In this document: positions 38,801 to 50,710 of the stretch, one piece after another
Layout: the number at the start of each line of letters is the position of its first letter
How positions within the stretch are numbered: the first letter of the stretch is position 1
Notes under the pieces: model-generated
The model's database searches: none
Told to the model about the DNA's origin: nothing
The model's input: the letters and a program-made list of their open reading frames with translations, nothing else
Assembly (NCBI GenBank): GCA_003254885.1
Contig: QANT01002280.1
Span: 1-64,000, forward strand
Direction: 5' to 3'
Length of the DNA: 64,000 bases
From: Purshia tridentata
Taxonomy: Eukaryota; Streptophyta; Magnoliopsida; Rosales; Rosaceae
Position numbers and translations under genes: made by a program

Positions 38801-39079
38801 GGACGAACCGTGAGGCCGAAAACCCGAATTCGAGCACTGCTGGGGAGCGAAGCTAACGTTTTGCATTGGGAAATTAGGGTTTGGGATTGGGAAATTTGGG
38901 TACTGGGAGTGGTGGGCGACGTTGGGTGTGAGAGCCGGGTTTGAAGGGTAAAGGAATAAATTGGCGGGGTTTTGGAGGTTGGAGAAAATGGGGTTTAGAG
39001 GTTGTTGTTGTTGGGGTTGGGGCGGTGGGTGACTCCAGGCGCCGCCTGAGGCGCGTGGGCGAGAAGGGTGTCCGTACAT
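23831..39079 (-). CDS. NOV: NO VEIN-like giant nuclear protein (Hsp90/sacsin-type ATPase fold + DUF3883)
   Basis: Thirteen exons: 39079–38597, 38137–37800, 36345–35583, 34671–34567, 34278–34083, 33280–31503, 30864–30652, 30048–27781, 27391–27282, 26591–26189, 26115–25801, 25522–25265, 24943–23831. Every border has GT/AG and every phase matches; the total is 8343 nt, 2780 aa, near the family size (about 2.7 thousand residues). The N-terminus is Pro/Gln/Asn-rich; exon 3 is basic and Ser-rich with likely nuclear signals (KKCKKRQR, KKKRKS). Across exons 6–8 lies a GHKL/sacsin-type ATP site: LLELVQNADDN, NNERGF, IGQKGIGFKSVF. The C-terminal exon ends in DUF3883 (about residues 2660–2745) with LPYDLVV...FIEVKAT, a PD-(D/E)XK-like pattern. 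In Arabidopsis NO VEIN is needed for leaf vascular patterning, stem-cell maintenance and auxin-dependent cell fate. Introns carry several retroelement insertions, none disrupting an exon. Confidence 0.95.
25739..25787. repeat. Paired perfect palindromes / alternating purine–pyrimidine tract
   Basis: gtgcgcgt-ga-acgcgcac (25741–25758) is a perfect hairpin. It is followed by (tg)n and the perfect 18 bp palindrome tgtgtgcatatgcacaca (25769–25786). The tract lies in NO VEIN intron 11, some 13 nt from the exon 11 donor. Confidence 0.9.
33800..34075 (+). mobile_element. 5'-truncated LINE-like tail in NO VEIN intron 5
   Basis: T/G-rich sequence running into 'ttttattttataaaataaaattctgcttcttt' -like tail and an A-rich run resembles the 3' ends of plant L1 elements. 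It is antisense to NO VEIN and stops within about 10 nt of the exon 5 donor at 34082. No target duplication was recognised. Confidence 0.4.
34790..34910 (+). mobile_element. Short Ty1/copia-type LTR-element relic with Met-tRNA primer-site motif
   Basis: TGGTATCAGA at 34881–34890, the usual initiator-Met primer-binding motif of plant copia and TRIM elements, follows a 'gggtcaggtcctcttaac' stretch typical of an LTR end. Only a fragment remains in NO VEIN intron 3, with no coding sequence. Confidence 0.4.
34960..35285 (+). mobile_element. LINE-like 3' tail in NO VEIN intron 3
   Basis: Ends in 'gctaataataaaagtatattt' -like sequence with a poly(A) run (35273–35280), the form of a plant L1 3' end, and shares the phrase 'ccttgtccacatt/ccttgtccacaatt' with the intron 5 insertion. 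The left border is uncertain. Confidence 0.4.
36522..36542. repeat. (CA)n microsatellite
   Basis: About 10 ca units (acacacacac...) in NO VEIN intron 2. Confidence 0.85.
37208..37528 (+). mobile_element. 5'-truncated LINE insertion with 20 bp target duplication, NO VEIN intron 2
   Basis: The direct repeat caaaaaagatccttgtaact flanks the insert exactly (37188–37207 and 37529–37548). The insert ends 'ttaataaattgttcgtttc' followed by an A-rich tail (gtcaaaaacaaaaacc), the L1 pattern. It is about 320 bp long, plus-oriented and so antisense to NO VEIN. No open frame is kept. Confidence 0.88.
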
Positions 39080-39825
39080 GGCGGGGAAGAAAAAGAGAAG
39101 GAGAAGAAGGGAGTTGGAGTTTGCAGTTTGCAGCCAGCTGTGTACTCAAGAGTCAAAGAGTCAAGACTCCTCCTGTTTGTTGGTGTCGTTTATTTTTTTG
39201 GTTTTGTTTTTGTGAAGGTGAGGGTGAAGGAAGTTGAGGAATGGGAGTTTTTGGGAGGCGCGAACTCCTCCTTTCTTTGTAGTTTGTATCTTCTTTCTTG
39301 TACTGGGTAACCTGCGTTTAGGTTACTTAGCACTCGTCTTCCTCGTTTATGTCTATACTAGTCTTTTGGCGCTAACGCACGTGCCGGGGCTTTCTAAATA
39401 TATATATTTAGGGTTGATTGAGTTAGTTAACGCACGCCACTATATCGGATGCTTTGCTCTTTTGGAGAAAAGATAGACTCGGTCACTGTAAACTTACGCC
39501 GAAACATAGTGCAACTTTTCGACTATTTATATTTTTGCATTTTCTTCGTTTTTCTTTTTTGTAGGAGAAAAACTTTGCAGCTACACATCGGTATTATTAG
39601 TTCAAAAGAACCTAAATAAAAAAAAAGCCACTTCTCAAAAACTATTGCTATCGCTTCGTCCGAAAATGTGTGTGGTCTCAAACCCGACCGAGATTCCCAA
39701 ATTTCCCTCTTCTCTCAAACCCAAATATGACTGGGAATTCACATGCAAAAACAAATAAGTGAGGATTTATTAGTTAGAGATTCCATTTTTGGGGTCAGAA
39801 AGATTATCAAAACATTCTAAGGTAA
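39080..39825. other. NO VEIN upstream region
   Basis: Holds the NO VEIN promoter and 5' UTR. A small inverted repeat (gtaacctgcgtttaggttac, 39306–39325) is visible. No gene seen. Confidence 0.4.
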
Positions 39826-40064
39826 GGCTCAATTGGCATGCAGAAGGTCAACCTTAATGTGATACTAAAATTCAAGTCTTGTGAATCTTCTGTGCTCCAA
39901 TCCCCAATGAGGTGATTCCAAGAGGGAACTGACCCAATCCGAGTTAGCTTCGGATTGTAAATGACATCCACTCTCTCTGTCCTTTAAGTATTTCTTTTCT
40001 TACGGAGATTGTATTTCTCTTGGCCAAGTGCCTTAATATGAGATTCTCATTCCCTCAAAAAAAA
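39826..40064 (+). mobile_element. Candidate tRNA-derived SINE
   Basis: The head has an A-box-like ggctcaattggc (39826–39837) and, about 35 bp on, a B-box-like attcaagtc (39870–39878), then about 180 bp of unrelated body ending in an A-run (40057–40064). Layout and length fit a plant SINE. No clear target duplication was found. Confidence 0.35.
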
Positions 40065-40083
40065 GGAGTAAAAATTTTATTCA

Positions 40084-40134
40084 GGTACTTCGAACTTCGA
40101 AGTTGGCATTGAGCAGAGGCAAAGCCACGGTCGG
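40084..40134 (-). pseudogene. Tiny fibrillin relic: end of exon 1 fused to part of exon 2
   Basis: The minus frame reads STPAPTVALPLLN directly followed by ANFEVRST. The first half matches fibrillin exon 1 ([15 protein letters not shown]) and the second matches exon 2 ([12 protein letters not shown]). The join falls at aatggcaaa / aatgccaaa, a shared 9 bp near-repeat, so about 45 codons and the intron are missing. It lies 32 kb from the intact gene, at the edge of the SINE-like element. Confidence 0.6.
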
Positions 40135-42755
40135 AGCTGGAGTTGATGAAATTGGGTGGGCTGAGTTATTGGGCTTTAGATATGGGCCTGGGGATGGGCA
40201 TTGGGAGTGAGGAACCGGGCCGGAGTTGGCCTTCCGCTGTGTATCCGGGTCATGTGTCAACATCAAAAGACCTCATTATTGCTTGAACTCCATGTATGCA
40301 TATGATGCATGCACAAATGCCAATCATAAATAATGTTTTTTATCATACCAAAGAAAATTGAAATAATACTTTTCCACAAATAAAAAATTAAGAAAAACTG
40401 CGCATGAATCATGTATAAATGGGGTCTGGTGTGTGTGTGCATAGTTAATTGTATAGTATATACATAATTTTTGTGTAAAATTGTTTATGTAGAAGTGATG
40501 ACTTTGCCAATCATTGACGACTAAATACAAAGAAGAATACTATAATATAGTTGCCACTTGCGAGCACAATATGGGCCATTAAAATTCCTCTTAATTAAAA
40601 ACTTTAGGATTAAGAAGACTGTATTATCATAATATTGATTGTGAGGATGATAATGAGGAAAGGGAGGGTCCCACTTTGTGTTACGCAACCAACGGAGTGC
40701 GAGCAATACAGAGTTGCGTGGGCCCCAGTTGCATGATCCACTGTATTATATAATTTATCACCGTTCCGCTAGGCTTTAGGCTTTTCATTGTTTTCAAGCA
40801 TTATTACTTTTAGTCTTGGCTATGCTGTTGCTTGCTCTCAATAGTACATTGAGGTCTCTTTTCAGCGCAATCAATGCAATGTTTTATTTGTAGAGGGACA
40901 AACAAATTCTTAGGTGCATCGACCCACCTATGACTTACCAAATAATGATTGAACTCGATAGCAAATTCTTTACCAGTTTTTGGGTACCCATTTAGTGCTA
41001 TTAAAGTATTTTGGCTATTGAATTATGATTTTTCTTCTTAATTTTTCTCTCTTTGCTCATGATTTAATAGTTAAGATCATGCTTAGTATGAAATGATATC
41101 AAAAAATTAGTAGGAATATACTCTCATTGACCTCAACCACGGCCGATCTGAGATTTTGTAGTCCCTATACAAAAATTAAAATTTGGACCTCTCTAATATA
41201 TCACAAAAAAAATATTTGAAAAAATTAAATGCATACGACAAATAAAATAACTAAAACTAAACATTCGATAACAAAATCATTATCAAATTACAAAATCATC
41301 ATTTAATAAATTAATACAATCATAAACTATCAACATCTTTCAATGATCTTAAGAGTGCAAACCTGAATCAAAATTGATTATATATAAAATAAACAATATA
41401 TATTATATTATATATATAAATTATAAAATTATATTTAATATTAGGAAAGAATAATGTTCTAACTTATTCCGTATCTTACTATTGACAGTTTGTTAAGGAA
41501 GCTGAGTACGTGAAGAAGAAATTTGTAAATACCAGAAATTGTATCCTCTTACCTTGAGAATCGAAGGCTTTAATTTTGGGGAAGACCAATTTCTTTCTCT
41601 TATGAGTTTATTTATTAGAGGAATTAAAATTGGTAGAGAATCAATCAAAAAAAGAAAAGAAATTGAAAGAGATAAAGTAATTAAAGAAAAGCTTCTTGAT
41701 CATAGTATTAGAAAATAGCCAAGCAGAAGGACCACTGCCCAGGTTGAGATAAAAACATGATCCTCAATGGCATGGCGAGAATTAATTCTTGAAAGTTGGA
41801 ACATATAATTTGTTCAATCTCTTTCCTCTTCAAAATCAAACCCAATTGCTATTCAATATTTTCTGTAATTTGGGAGAATTAAGAGGGAATGAAACTCTGT
41901 TTGACCAAAAAAGAGAGGAAAAAACACTAATTTGATATTGAAAGGGTTTAATTTGGGATTACTTGAGTAAAATAGTATTTTGATTAATTGATATATAATA
42001 TATTAGATAAATAATATAATGTTATAAATAACTAAATAAGTAACGTGGTGGCATTATGGCATATAAAATTATTTTGCCACATGCAAATCTTGTGCCCTGG
42101 CTACGCACCCTATAATAATATGAGTTATAAAATGGCATTGGAGGAATGGAGGGTAATGCCACTTGGCAAAACCTCAGTCCATACGCCGGCTTCAATGGCC
42201 TTTGACTTTGTTTTGGCCGGCGACCACCCAGCGTACAAAAAAAGGCATCAGCTCAAGTCACCTGAAAATACTACTAATCTAATCAATTTAATTTCTTTAT
42301 CCAAACCAAAATTCATTTTTATACCGACTCCCACAAATAAACACCAACAAGAACTAAAACTGGCGCTTCTCTTCTGTTGCTCCAGCCCCAAGAGAACCCA
42401 AAGACGAAACAGAACTCTCTCTGTAAAGCAATACATTTACTACTTCCTTTTTGGGCCTTATTTCCTTCTTCTATTTTGTCCCGTTTCTCGCTTTTCCCAA
42501 ACTCCAAAACCCCTTTTTTCAACGAAAATAGCTGGCCATGACTCATGAGCTCCTCATAATTCACAAACCCAGTATTTAGATTTTAGCATCCCCTCCATTT
42601 ATGCGATCTTAATTGCCTTTAATTAATGCCCCCAGATTCCTGCTTGCTTCGTTTGGTCACTGTCGCTTTTCTTAATTAAGCAGCGAGACACTGCGAGAGA
42701 GAGAGAGGTGGTGAGCTTTCCTTTTCTGATTCTTGAAGATACTCACGGGTCTTCC
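40135..42755. other. Intergenic, AT-rich; degenerate repeats only
   Basis: 2.6 kb with no supported gene. About 41140–41230 ('ggccgatctgagattttgtag...') resembles common plant transposon debris. A 167-codon frame at 42045–42548 has no recognisable domain and is rejected as a gene. The part beyond about 42600 is probably RING-gene promoter and leader (CT/GA tracts near 42690–42706). Confidence 0.4.
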
Positions 42756-42934
42756 ATGGACAACAAACCCCTCCTCACTTCCATCCAAACCTGTAGGTCT
42801 CTTTCACTTTCACATATTCGTTACAAAAATTCTTTCGCTGGTTCTCTGCTTTGGGTTTCTTATTTTGTTTTTTCTTATTTTGGGTTGGTGGGTGTCGGAG
42901 GACTCGTTGTCTGGGTTTCTGGGTCTGTTCGAGA

Positions 42935-43660
42935 ATGAGTCAACTCAGTGTGATGTTGCAGGAAACGTCGCGTCGAGAAAGGGAAGCAAGAACGGTTCTT
43001 GAGATTCTTAGAGAGCAAATGGACGATGCGGATGGAGCGAGAGGTGGAGAGAGGCGGAGTCTGAAGCAACGGCTCAGATTGAACGGGATTGGCTGCTGTG
43101 GCGCCACGTGGGCTTTCAGACGAACAGCAGCGATAAGCTTAAGTGAGGAAGACGAAGATCCCCCACGTCAGCAACATCCACTACCACCGCCACAACAACA
43201 ACAACAGGTTATAAATGTGGACCAGGCCGCACAGGGAAACGATTGGGATCCGGGTTGCGTGGGTCCGATTTCGACCGGGTCGGGTATGAACCTGGCCGCC
43301 GCTTTAGCAGCGGAGCGTCAGTTCCGTGCGCCGCAGGATCCGGATGTAGGAGGGCCAGTAGGACCCACGTCAGTTTCGGGAACGCCGTTGAGAGTGTCGT
43401 TGATGAGACTGCTGGAGGAGACGGAAACGGACGGTGGCGATGCATTTGCTGCTGTGACTGCGGCGACGGAGAGTGAGAAAGTGGAGGGAGCAGTGGGTAA
43501 TGATTCGGTGTGCTGCGTGTGCATGGGAAGGAAGAAAGGCGCAGCTTTCATACCATGTGGGCACACCTTTTGCAGAGTGTGTTCGAGAGAGGTGTGGTTG
43601 AATCGAGGCTCTTGTCCCCTCTGCAACCGTTCGATCCTCGAGATCCTCGATATATTCTGA
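42935..43660 (+). CDS. C3HC4 RING-finger protein, putative E3 ubiquitin ligase
   Basis: The frame from ATG 42935 gives 241 aa. An N-terminal basic/acidic helix (RREREARTVLEILREQMDDA) is followed by low-complexity Pro/Gln and Gly-rich parts (PPRQQHPLPPPQQQQQ). A conserved block SGTPLRVSLMRLLEETE precedes a C-terminal RING: C-x2-C (CCVCMG), then CGHTFCRVC and CPLC, all eight ligands present, ending ILEILDIF. It would transfer ubiquitin together with an E2 enzyme; the substrate is unknown. The start is uncertain: ATG 42953 is in frame, and an upstream ATG at 42756 (MDNKPLLTSIQT, then a possible gtaggt donor) does not join in frame to the acceptor ttgcag|gaaacg at 42962, so I kept the unspliced start. 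Confidence 0.8.
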   Translation: MSQLSVMLQETSRREREARTVLEILREQMDDADGARGGERRSLKQRLRLNGIGCCGATWAFRRTAAISLSEEDEDPPRQQHPLPPPQQQQQVINVDQAAQGNDWDPGCVGPISTGSGMNLAAALAAERQFRAPQDPDVGGPVGPTSVSGTPLRVSLMRLLEETETDGGDAFAAVTAATESEKVEGAVGNDSVCCVCMGRKKGAAFIPCGHTFCRVCSREVWLNRGSCPLCNRSILEILDIF

Positions 43661-46600
43661 AGATTCAGATCGGACGGTCGACAAACAATGCTTGATGTGA
43701 TAGTGATGCCCGGAGATTCGTGACACTGATTTTTGGAGGCCAACGGTGATTGTTGAAAACTATGAAGGTGGAAATTTCACTCACATAAATTCAATTTCAT
43801 TGTTCACATGTAATATGGGAGTTATGATTTGTATTTCAACTCTATTTTTTGTCAACTTGGAAATTAAAATGAAGGTGCAAGAATTTCGTGGAATTATTGT
43901 CAAATTTTCCGAGTAATGTTTATTCTTTTTTATATCCAACCCAAGTAATGTTTGTTAGCAAGTGTTATTGGAATATTCTTGCCATGAATTCGGTGTTTGG
44001 ACCTCATAAATTATATAAAATAACAATTTAATAACACGTAAATTTGTCCTTTTCTTTATACCAAAGAAGGTGGCTTATTGGCAGAGAAAACTATTTAAGT
44101 AATGAAATCTTAATCCATGGCATAGACAACGAAGCTTGTTCAAACAAAAGCAATTGTCTTCTTTGTGAGTCTCGTTAAAGAAGCTTGTGAGAGTTGGAAA
44201 AAGAAAAAGTGCGTATGATGTAAAAGTTCAAACAGAACAACTCGATTCACAAGTGTCCGACAATAAATTAAGACTAAATAAAGCAGTCCAACGTTCAACT
44301 AATTGGACCAGATTAATAGTGCGTTTTGATGAACAAATTAAATTTGGTATTGTATTAAAAAAGAAATCTTAAAGTTATATGTACGAACAAATATGAAATT
44401 TAGAAGTCATAGACTCGTAAATTTCAATTTTAAATTCTATCTAATTAGTTTTCATTTCCAAAATTACAACTTACTGAGTTGAAGAAAAGAAACACATCAA
44501 CCACCCCACTACCACTACAGTCGTTGCCAATACCACTGACATTACCTCCACAATCCAACATAATCGTCTACACCCCAGCCGCGGCCGCTACCACCACCCC
44601 CATCACACTATCTTCATCACTATTGTCAATTATCAGCGTTCCGCTTTCATTGTCTCAACTCTTACTACCACCACCATCATCACTTTTAAATTTCATCATA
44701 CGTTATTTGTTGCAAAACTATAACTTTATAAATTTCTTAACTTAAAATTTCCAACATCTTAGAATTGACTAGCTTTGTCAAACTTATTCACCCAAACGCA
44801 CCGGAAATGAATTTAAGCATGAAATTTTTGTATTATTATAAGTATGGAATGATGTTTTTTCAACATTTACCTAAAAAAAAAACTTGTAAAATTGATATTT
44901 CTATTTTGTGAATTAAAGATTTTTTTGACAGGGAAGAATATTGAGTCTGCTGGGCTGAGCTATGTTACTTATAACATTAGTCCACTAGCACAACCCACAT
45001 TAATAGGTTATAGTAGCCCACCCAACATATTACATCAATTGCTATATTACATAAACCCCAGATTGACCCAAAATAAAGTTGGGCCTAGGTCCTTTTCTTC
45101 CGTCGGCCTGAACTAGGCATATCCTTCCACATAAAAATGTGCTAACAAAATTGAAATCAAAATTGGAATCTTCCTATATCTTTTATCATTCGAGCATTTA
45201 CTTTGTTTATTAACTTATTCTTCGTGCTTTTGTGTGTGTGTGGGTATATGCATGATATAGAGCTTTCAAACAGTGATTAAAAAGTGGGCATCATTGATAC
45301 GCATAAGCATTAATTAGCTACTCGAGCAACAAGTAAAGAACTTATTTATGATCAATGCGACAATTTTGAAAGATTCATAGAGTGTTAAAAGTGGGCATGA
45401 TGCATGAATAAGCATAAGCATGAGCTTCTCCATCAAGAAGTGATGAACAAGTATACGTACTTATGATAAATGTGTCTTATATATATATATAATTTTATTT
45501 AAACAACAAGAAAGCATATATGAATCTGAATATCTGACCAAAGTGAGTTTTGCAAATTGCAATGAATATGTTTTATTATTACGTGCAGAGCATGCATGTA
45601 TATATGCATATGTGTCTTTTTAAAGAAGTGCATCAGGAACTGTCTTTTCAATGAAGAGTTTCTGTCAGGTCTGAGTTAGTGGCCATTTTATTAGAAAGCT
45701 TCGTCTTCAATTGGTTCCAATAATGTGGTCTTAGCAGCGTGACAAAAATGTACTGCTAGCTCCTGCCTGATCAATCTCTTTCTCCTTTTGTTTGAAGCTG
45801 ATTATTCGATCACTCCATCAATTATATCTTTGTCAACTTATTCAGTTTTGGCATGAGGGAGGCTTTGAGATAGAGACTAGAGAGAGGCCATTGCCGGCCT
45901 GCTTGCAAAAAGATAAAAGCCAAAATGAAATTTCAGTCTTAATTAATTAAGCTCTTGCTGAGCTTATACGTACAAAACCCCGAGCCCCAATATATGGACC
46001 TAAATTGCTGCAAGTCTTTTAGGATTCCGTGTGAAATATATGGTTTGCATCTGTTTTTTTTTTTTTTTGGGAAATTTGAACATGCATGAGAGATGTCTAT
46101 TAGAAGATTTCATATTCAGGGTTAACTTCATTTCCTTTTTTTTTGTTTCATATATATATCACATGTAAATAATGTATGTACATAGAGTACGTACTTAATG
46201 CAAACAAAGAAAGAGTACATGTAGTAAATAATAAAAAATGGGGTAAGCTACTATATATTTTCAAATTTATTAGATATATATTCCTCTAATCACGCGCGTA
46301 GTCTCACTCATCCACTTTATTAGAAGATGTCTTATTAATAAAAAAAGATGGAGAATCGATCTTTATCATGTTAATATTGTACGTATACCTAAACTTATAT
46401 TATTATATTTCTAATATTAATATATATTAAATGATGTTTACTCATTAAACTCCAAGACAACATAATATTGCTTACAGAAAAACACTAGAAAATTCAGGAT
46501 CGATCACTTTATAAGGTTTTATTATCACTTCATTGGGACAAGAAAGGAAAATCACGAACATAGTAGACCATGGTCAACCAAAGATGTCATGTTCTTACCA

Positions 46601-48330
46601 ATATAAACTTTTAATATATTGTTCAGTCTAGTCATCACAAGACTCGCAACAACTCACATGTCACAAGAAGTTGTAAATGAGTATTAAATAGAAAATTAAT
46701 ATTGATCACATCCAGTCGCCCATAACATGCACGCTGGATGGACCCCATTTATGATTTATCCAATTCTCAATCATACGAACCGAAAGAGCAACTAAATGGT
46801 CATGAATTGCACCATCAAGAAGGAAAGTAGGAAACCTCTCTTTGTGTTTGAAGAGAAGGGTCCACTTGTTTAATTAATATAATGATACCTCCATCACATC
46901 AGAGATCAACTATACTAACTTGGACCGTTGATTGACATTTGCTTCAACTCATGGGGTCCATATTAAATTATATATAGTGGGCCCAAATAACATGTTGCCA
47001 AGCCATGCCATGCTGAGAACATAGATTTGAGGGAATGTAAAGTTAAAAAAGTTAATGAAGTATTTAATTTGCCATGTGGGTACGATCTTGTTCTAATACT
47101 AGGTTTAGAGATAATCAAGGGATACGATCTTTCCTTAAATAATGTCAATTCTTGTTTATTACACAACTTTGTTGAGTGCTAAGTAAAGAAGAAGAAGAAC
47201 ATCATTTTTCATCTGAAAGGAATCATATTCGTCTCCACCGATCCAATTATTCTAAGTTTATAATTATTCTCAAAACTTTGAAATACTTCTTGACAATATC
47301 ATATTCTTTCTTGACCTTGTAGGACTGACAGATCCTAGTTTATCAATCCACACTTGCTAATTCCCTTTTAGCATAAAGTGGAAGAGTTGGATTTCACCTT
47401 CAAATGAAATCTAAGATCTTCTTTATAAAATGATGCGTATTAAACGGGAAAAAAAAAACAGATGATTCTTTGCATAAATGTGAAATCTTCATTAGATGTT
47501 AATCTATTTTTCTTTTTTCTTTTTACTGAAAGATAAGTATATATTGTACAGTTCAAAAATCCAAAACATATCTTCTACAACTTGTATAAAGTATTCAAAA
47601 ATAATATATAGTGTCTGTGATAATTGATATGTTGGGAAATGGATGCACATAGAGCCAAGTGGGAAAGTTTTGGCAGATATCACATATGGAAACCAGGTTC
47701 CACATTCTCCTGATCAAGTATGGTATGGAGTAACATGTCATGCCGACTAAGTATAGTATAATATACTGGCAAAAGGAATTGTCTTTTTTTCCCCACAACA
47801 CTATTATGTGGTTTGAGTGTGATTGAGTACTTGGTTTGGTTCTCAGGTTCTCCCATCAAATCATGAAAATTAAATAATTTATTTTATGAAAATTTTATAA
47901 TACCATTGGTTATTAATGAATTCGTATTTCAATTACTAAGATATAGATTCTACACCATTAAATATGTTTGCATGATATGCGGTGTACGTCAATTGCTATA
48001 AATGCTCTCTAATTGTATAAAGTTTCTTCACAATTAATGAACCAAAATCAAGAAAATTGAAATAAATACTAATTTGGATGGTGAATGGAAGTAATAATTA
48101 ACCTTGTCTCATGTTATTGGCCTAAAAAAACATTTTCTCATGTTAGAAATCTAGCACAAGTGATGGAATTTGGATTTGAATTTGTATTAAGTAGGTTTGC
48201 TATCAAATAAGCTAGTTAACTTAGAATGGAAAATAGGAAAAGATGATGAAATTTTCCAATAATGTTATCAAAATTATGTGCGAGTGATCGGTGCATGCAT
48301 ATGCATATGCATATGCATGAGTCATGACTA
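43661..48330. other. Gene-poor AT-rich intergenic region
   Basis: RING-gene 3' UTR probably reaches about 43.9 kb. A low-complexity cac/acc-rich tract (44493–44695) is open on the plus strand but has no domain. Two imperfect copies of 'aagtgggcat...gcataagcat' lie at about 45283–45350 and 45388–45470. No gene or RNA hairpin was recognised. Confidence 0.4.
48293..48320. repeat. ATGCAT palindrome run (RY-type motifs)
   Basis: gcatgcatatgcatatgcat is a run of overlapping self-complementary hexamers, including TGCATGCA-type RY cores. It adjoins the 99 bp tandem duplication. Confidence 0.7.
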
Positions 48331-48528
48331 TGACTATATCGATTGAAGATTGTAGATGAACCAGGAAAATATGCATATACCATTTTGAAGATTATAAGAC
48401 AAAAGCAAAGCTAACAAGAGAAAAATATATGACTATATCGATTGAAGATTGTAGATGAACCAGGAAAATATGCATGTACCATTTGAAGATTATAAGACAA
48501 AAGCAAAACTAAGAAGAGAAAAATACAT
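48331..48528. repeat. 99 bp tandem duplication
   Basis: Copies start tgactatatcgattgaagat at 48331 and 48430 and run through 'gagaaaaatac', differing at a few bases only. No coding frame. Confidence 0.9.
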
Positions 48529-50704
48529 GGAACTTGGAACTTGATCCAAAACCAGCAAAGCGACACTCTTGGGTCCTTGTTTCAGAGGGTTGTACATGTG
48601 GTTTGCTTTACTTTCTTATGGAAAATGCATGGACTAGTCATAGCTCAAGAAGTTCTTTGACCACATTAATTTATTGCTACACTTTTATACGTAGCATGCG
48701 ATCCATCAATCCATCGATGGAACTTATATAGTTTTAGGTGCAGTCGTGCAGGTTCTTTCCCAGCCACCCTTATCATCCTACATATTATTTTGTCAAAAGT
48801 GCAATAGATATTCAAACTGACGAATTAAGTCCTTTAAAAAACAATATCTGGAACTAAAGTTTCTACTTTTTGGAGTTATATATGAATATATATATAGAGT
48901 AGCTTTTCAAAATTTCTCAATTTAATTGTTGATCGAGCATGTAACTTCCAATAATGGTGGGAACTGAATGTGGGGGTTAATTCCAACAGACATGTCATTT
49001 ATATTACTAGGCGACATCAGCATGTGACTGAAAGACCGAAAGTTTAAAGTTGAGATTTATTTATTTATTTATTTATTTGAGTTTTCTTTGGTCAGAAGTT
49101 GAAAGTTGATCGATATGGATGGAGGATTGTCCAAGTCTCGTCAACTGCAAACCCATAGCTTTAGATTAAAGCCCTTTGTTTAGGTTACTTAATTTATTAC
49201 CATGAAACTTAAGCAAAATTAACTACCAAATCCATCGGTTATCATCATTCATCGCTAATTAAGTACGTATAGCTCCCTATAAATAATAAGCAATTAAGCA
49301 AAGTGTATAGATGACGTGGTTCGATTAAGAACCCAATTCTTTCATTAAACCGCAGAGGTTACGTGCTATTTGTATTAACTAAGATGCATGCGGTGCTAAT
49401 ATTCCTGATTTTCAATTAATCAATATTAATTAATTTGTTAGATCCTGTTTAGCGCTTGCATCGATGATTGAAATCTTACTCGCAACTTTTTAATTTTCGT
49501 TTTCCTTAATTGTTGATGAATGATGGTAGTTACCATTTTTTGTGGCGTGCCTTACTTATTTTTTACTGCTCACAATGTATAATTAATTATCATTATTTCA
49601 GAAAAGAACATGGAAAATAAGATTCATATATAAGAATAATATTTAATAATATCAGAAATTCTCTATGCATGATTTATGACTTTTTGTTTTCCATTATTTG
49701 ATCTTAAATTTGGCATGATTTAGTTATTTAAGATATAAATCATCAATTAGAACTTATTTAGCCATGATTAATTATTATAACTCTCATGATTTTAAATTTT
49801 CGTTCTTAAAAAACCGACATATACATCTTGCAGATAGAATATATATTAATTGAATGAAATATTATGTTTCTCTTTGTTTCTAAATAGGCATGGAAATTGA
49901 AAAAAAAATGATATAAATATAAATATATAAGTAGATTTATAACAACAGATGAGATGTTATGTAAGCTTAGCATGATTCGGTGAAGTCATGGAGAATCCTC
50001 GATCTTCCCCCACAACAAATTAAAGGAAAAATAAACATGGATCGATCTAAGAGACAAAGGAGAAAAAGATGACACAACAACGCATAGAGCCATAGATCAT
50101 GGCCATTGGCCCACACCCTCCCCGGACAAAAGTTTGCAGGGGTCCATGATCAGGATGTTCTCACTTACATACATATTTCACCAATACTCTTGTTTATTTA
50201 TTTGTTTTTTAAAATCTAGATGATATTTTGCATTAATTATTTTCTTTTCTTAGGTACTTATAATTTATTCTTTATCATATATTATATTTCAACAAATCTG
50301 AGTAGTCTATTATAGATTTTTTTCAAAGATCATTTTAATTTGCCAAAAAGAAGAAATCATTAAATTATCTAGTTAACTTTGATGAGATAAATAAATAAAT
50401 AAAATATTTTCAACCAACACTTGAAATTAATCAAATGGCTGAATTTTGCAAGTATGACGTACTAATTAAATAATAGCTAACGTGCACTTACAATTAATAC
50501 ATAGGAAACGAGAAAACGAATATTAGTCTATTTTTCTCTAGTCGGCAGCTAATATTTCGTATAATAATTAAATTATTATTACGGATATACATAATTTCTT
50601 TCGTAATAACTGATTACGTGACTAAATATATACATACTTAATTGATATTTGTGAAGTTGCATTGTATAGACCGGCATGCAAGAATCTTCCTCCTTTTCAT
50701 CGCC
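48529..50704. other. AT-rich upstream region of the ACC oxidase gene
   Basis: No gene. Contains a (ttta)n microsatellite (about 49059–49078). The last kilobase should hold the ACO promoter. Confidence 0.4.
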
Positions 50705-50710
50705 TATAAA
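50705..50710 (+). promoter_or_regulatory. TATA box of the ACC oxidase gene
   Basis: cctataaattg places TATAAA about 115 bp upstream of the ATG at 50824; transcription would start near 50735, leaving a ~90 nt leader with a GA tract. Confidence 0.6.

Noticed and set aside
42045-42548. 167-codon plus-strand reading frame
   Set aside because: No domain, odd composition, ends in the leader region of the RING gene; chance frame.
42756-42792. Upstream coding exon for the RING gene (MDNKPLLTSIQT)
   Set aside because: Joining its gtaggt donor to the acceptor at 42961 gives an immediate stop; the other possible joins lack a good acceptor.
44479-44745. 88-codon Thr/Pro/Leu-rich frame
   Set aside because: Arises from a cac/acc simple-sequence tract; no start context or domain.
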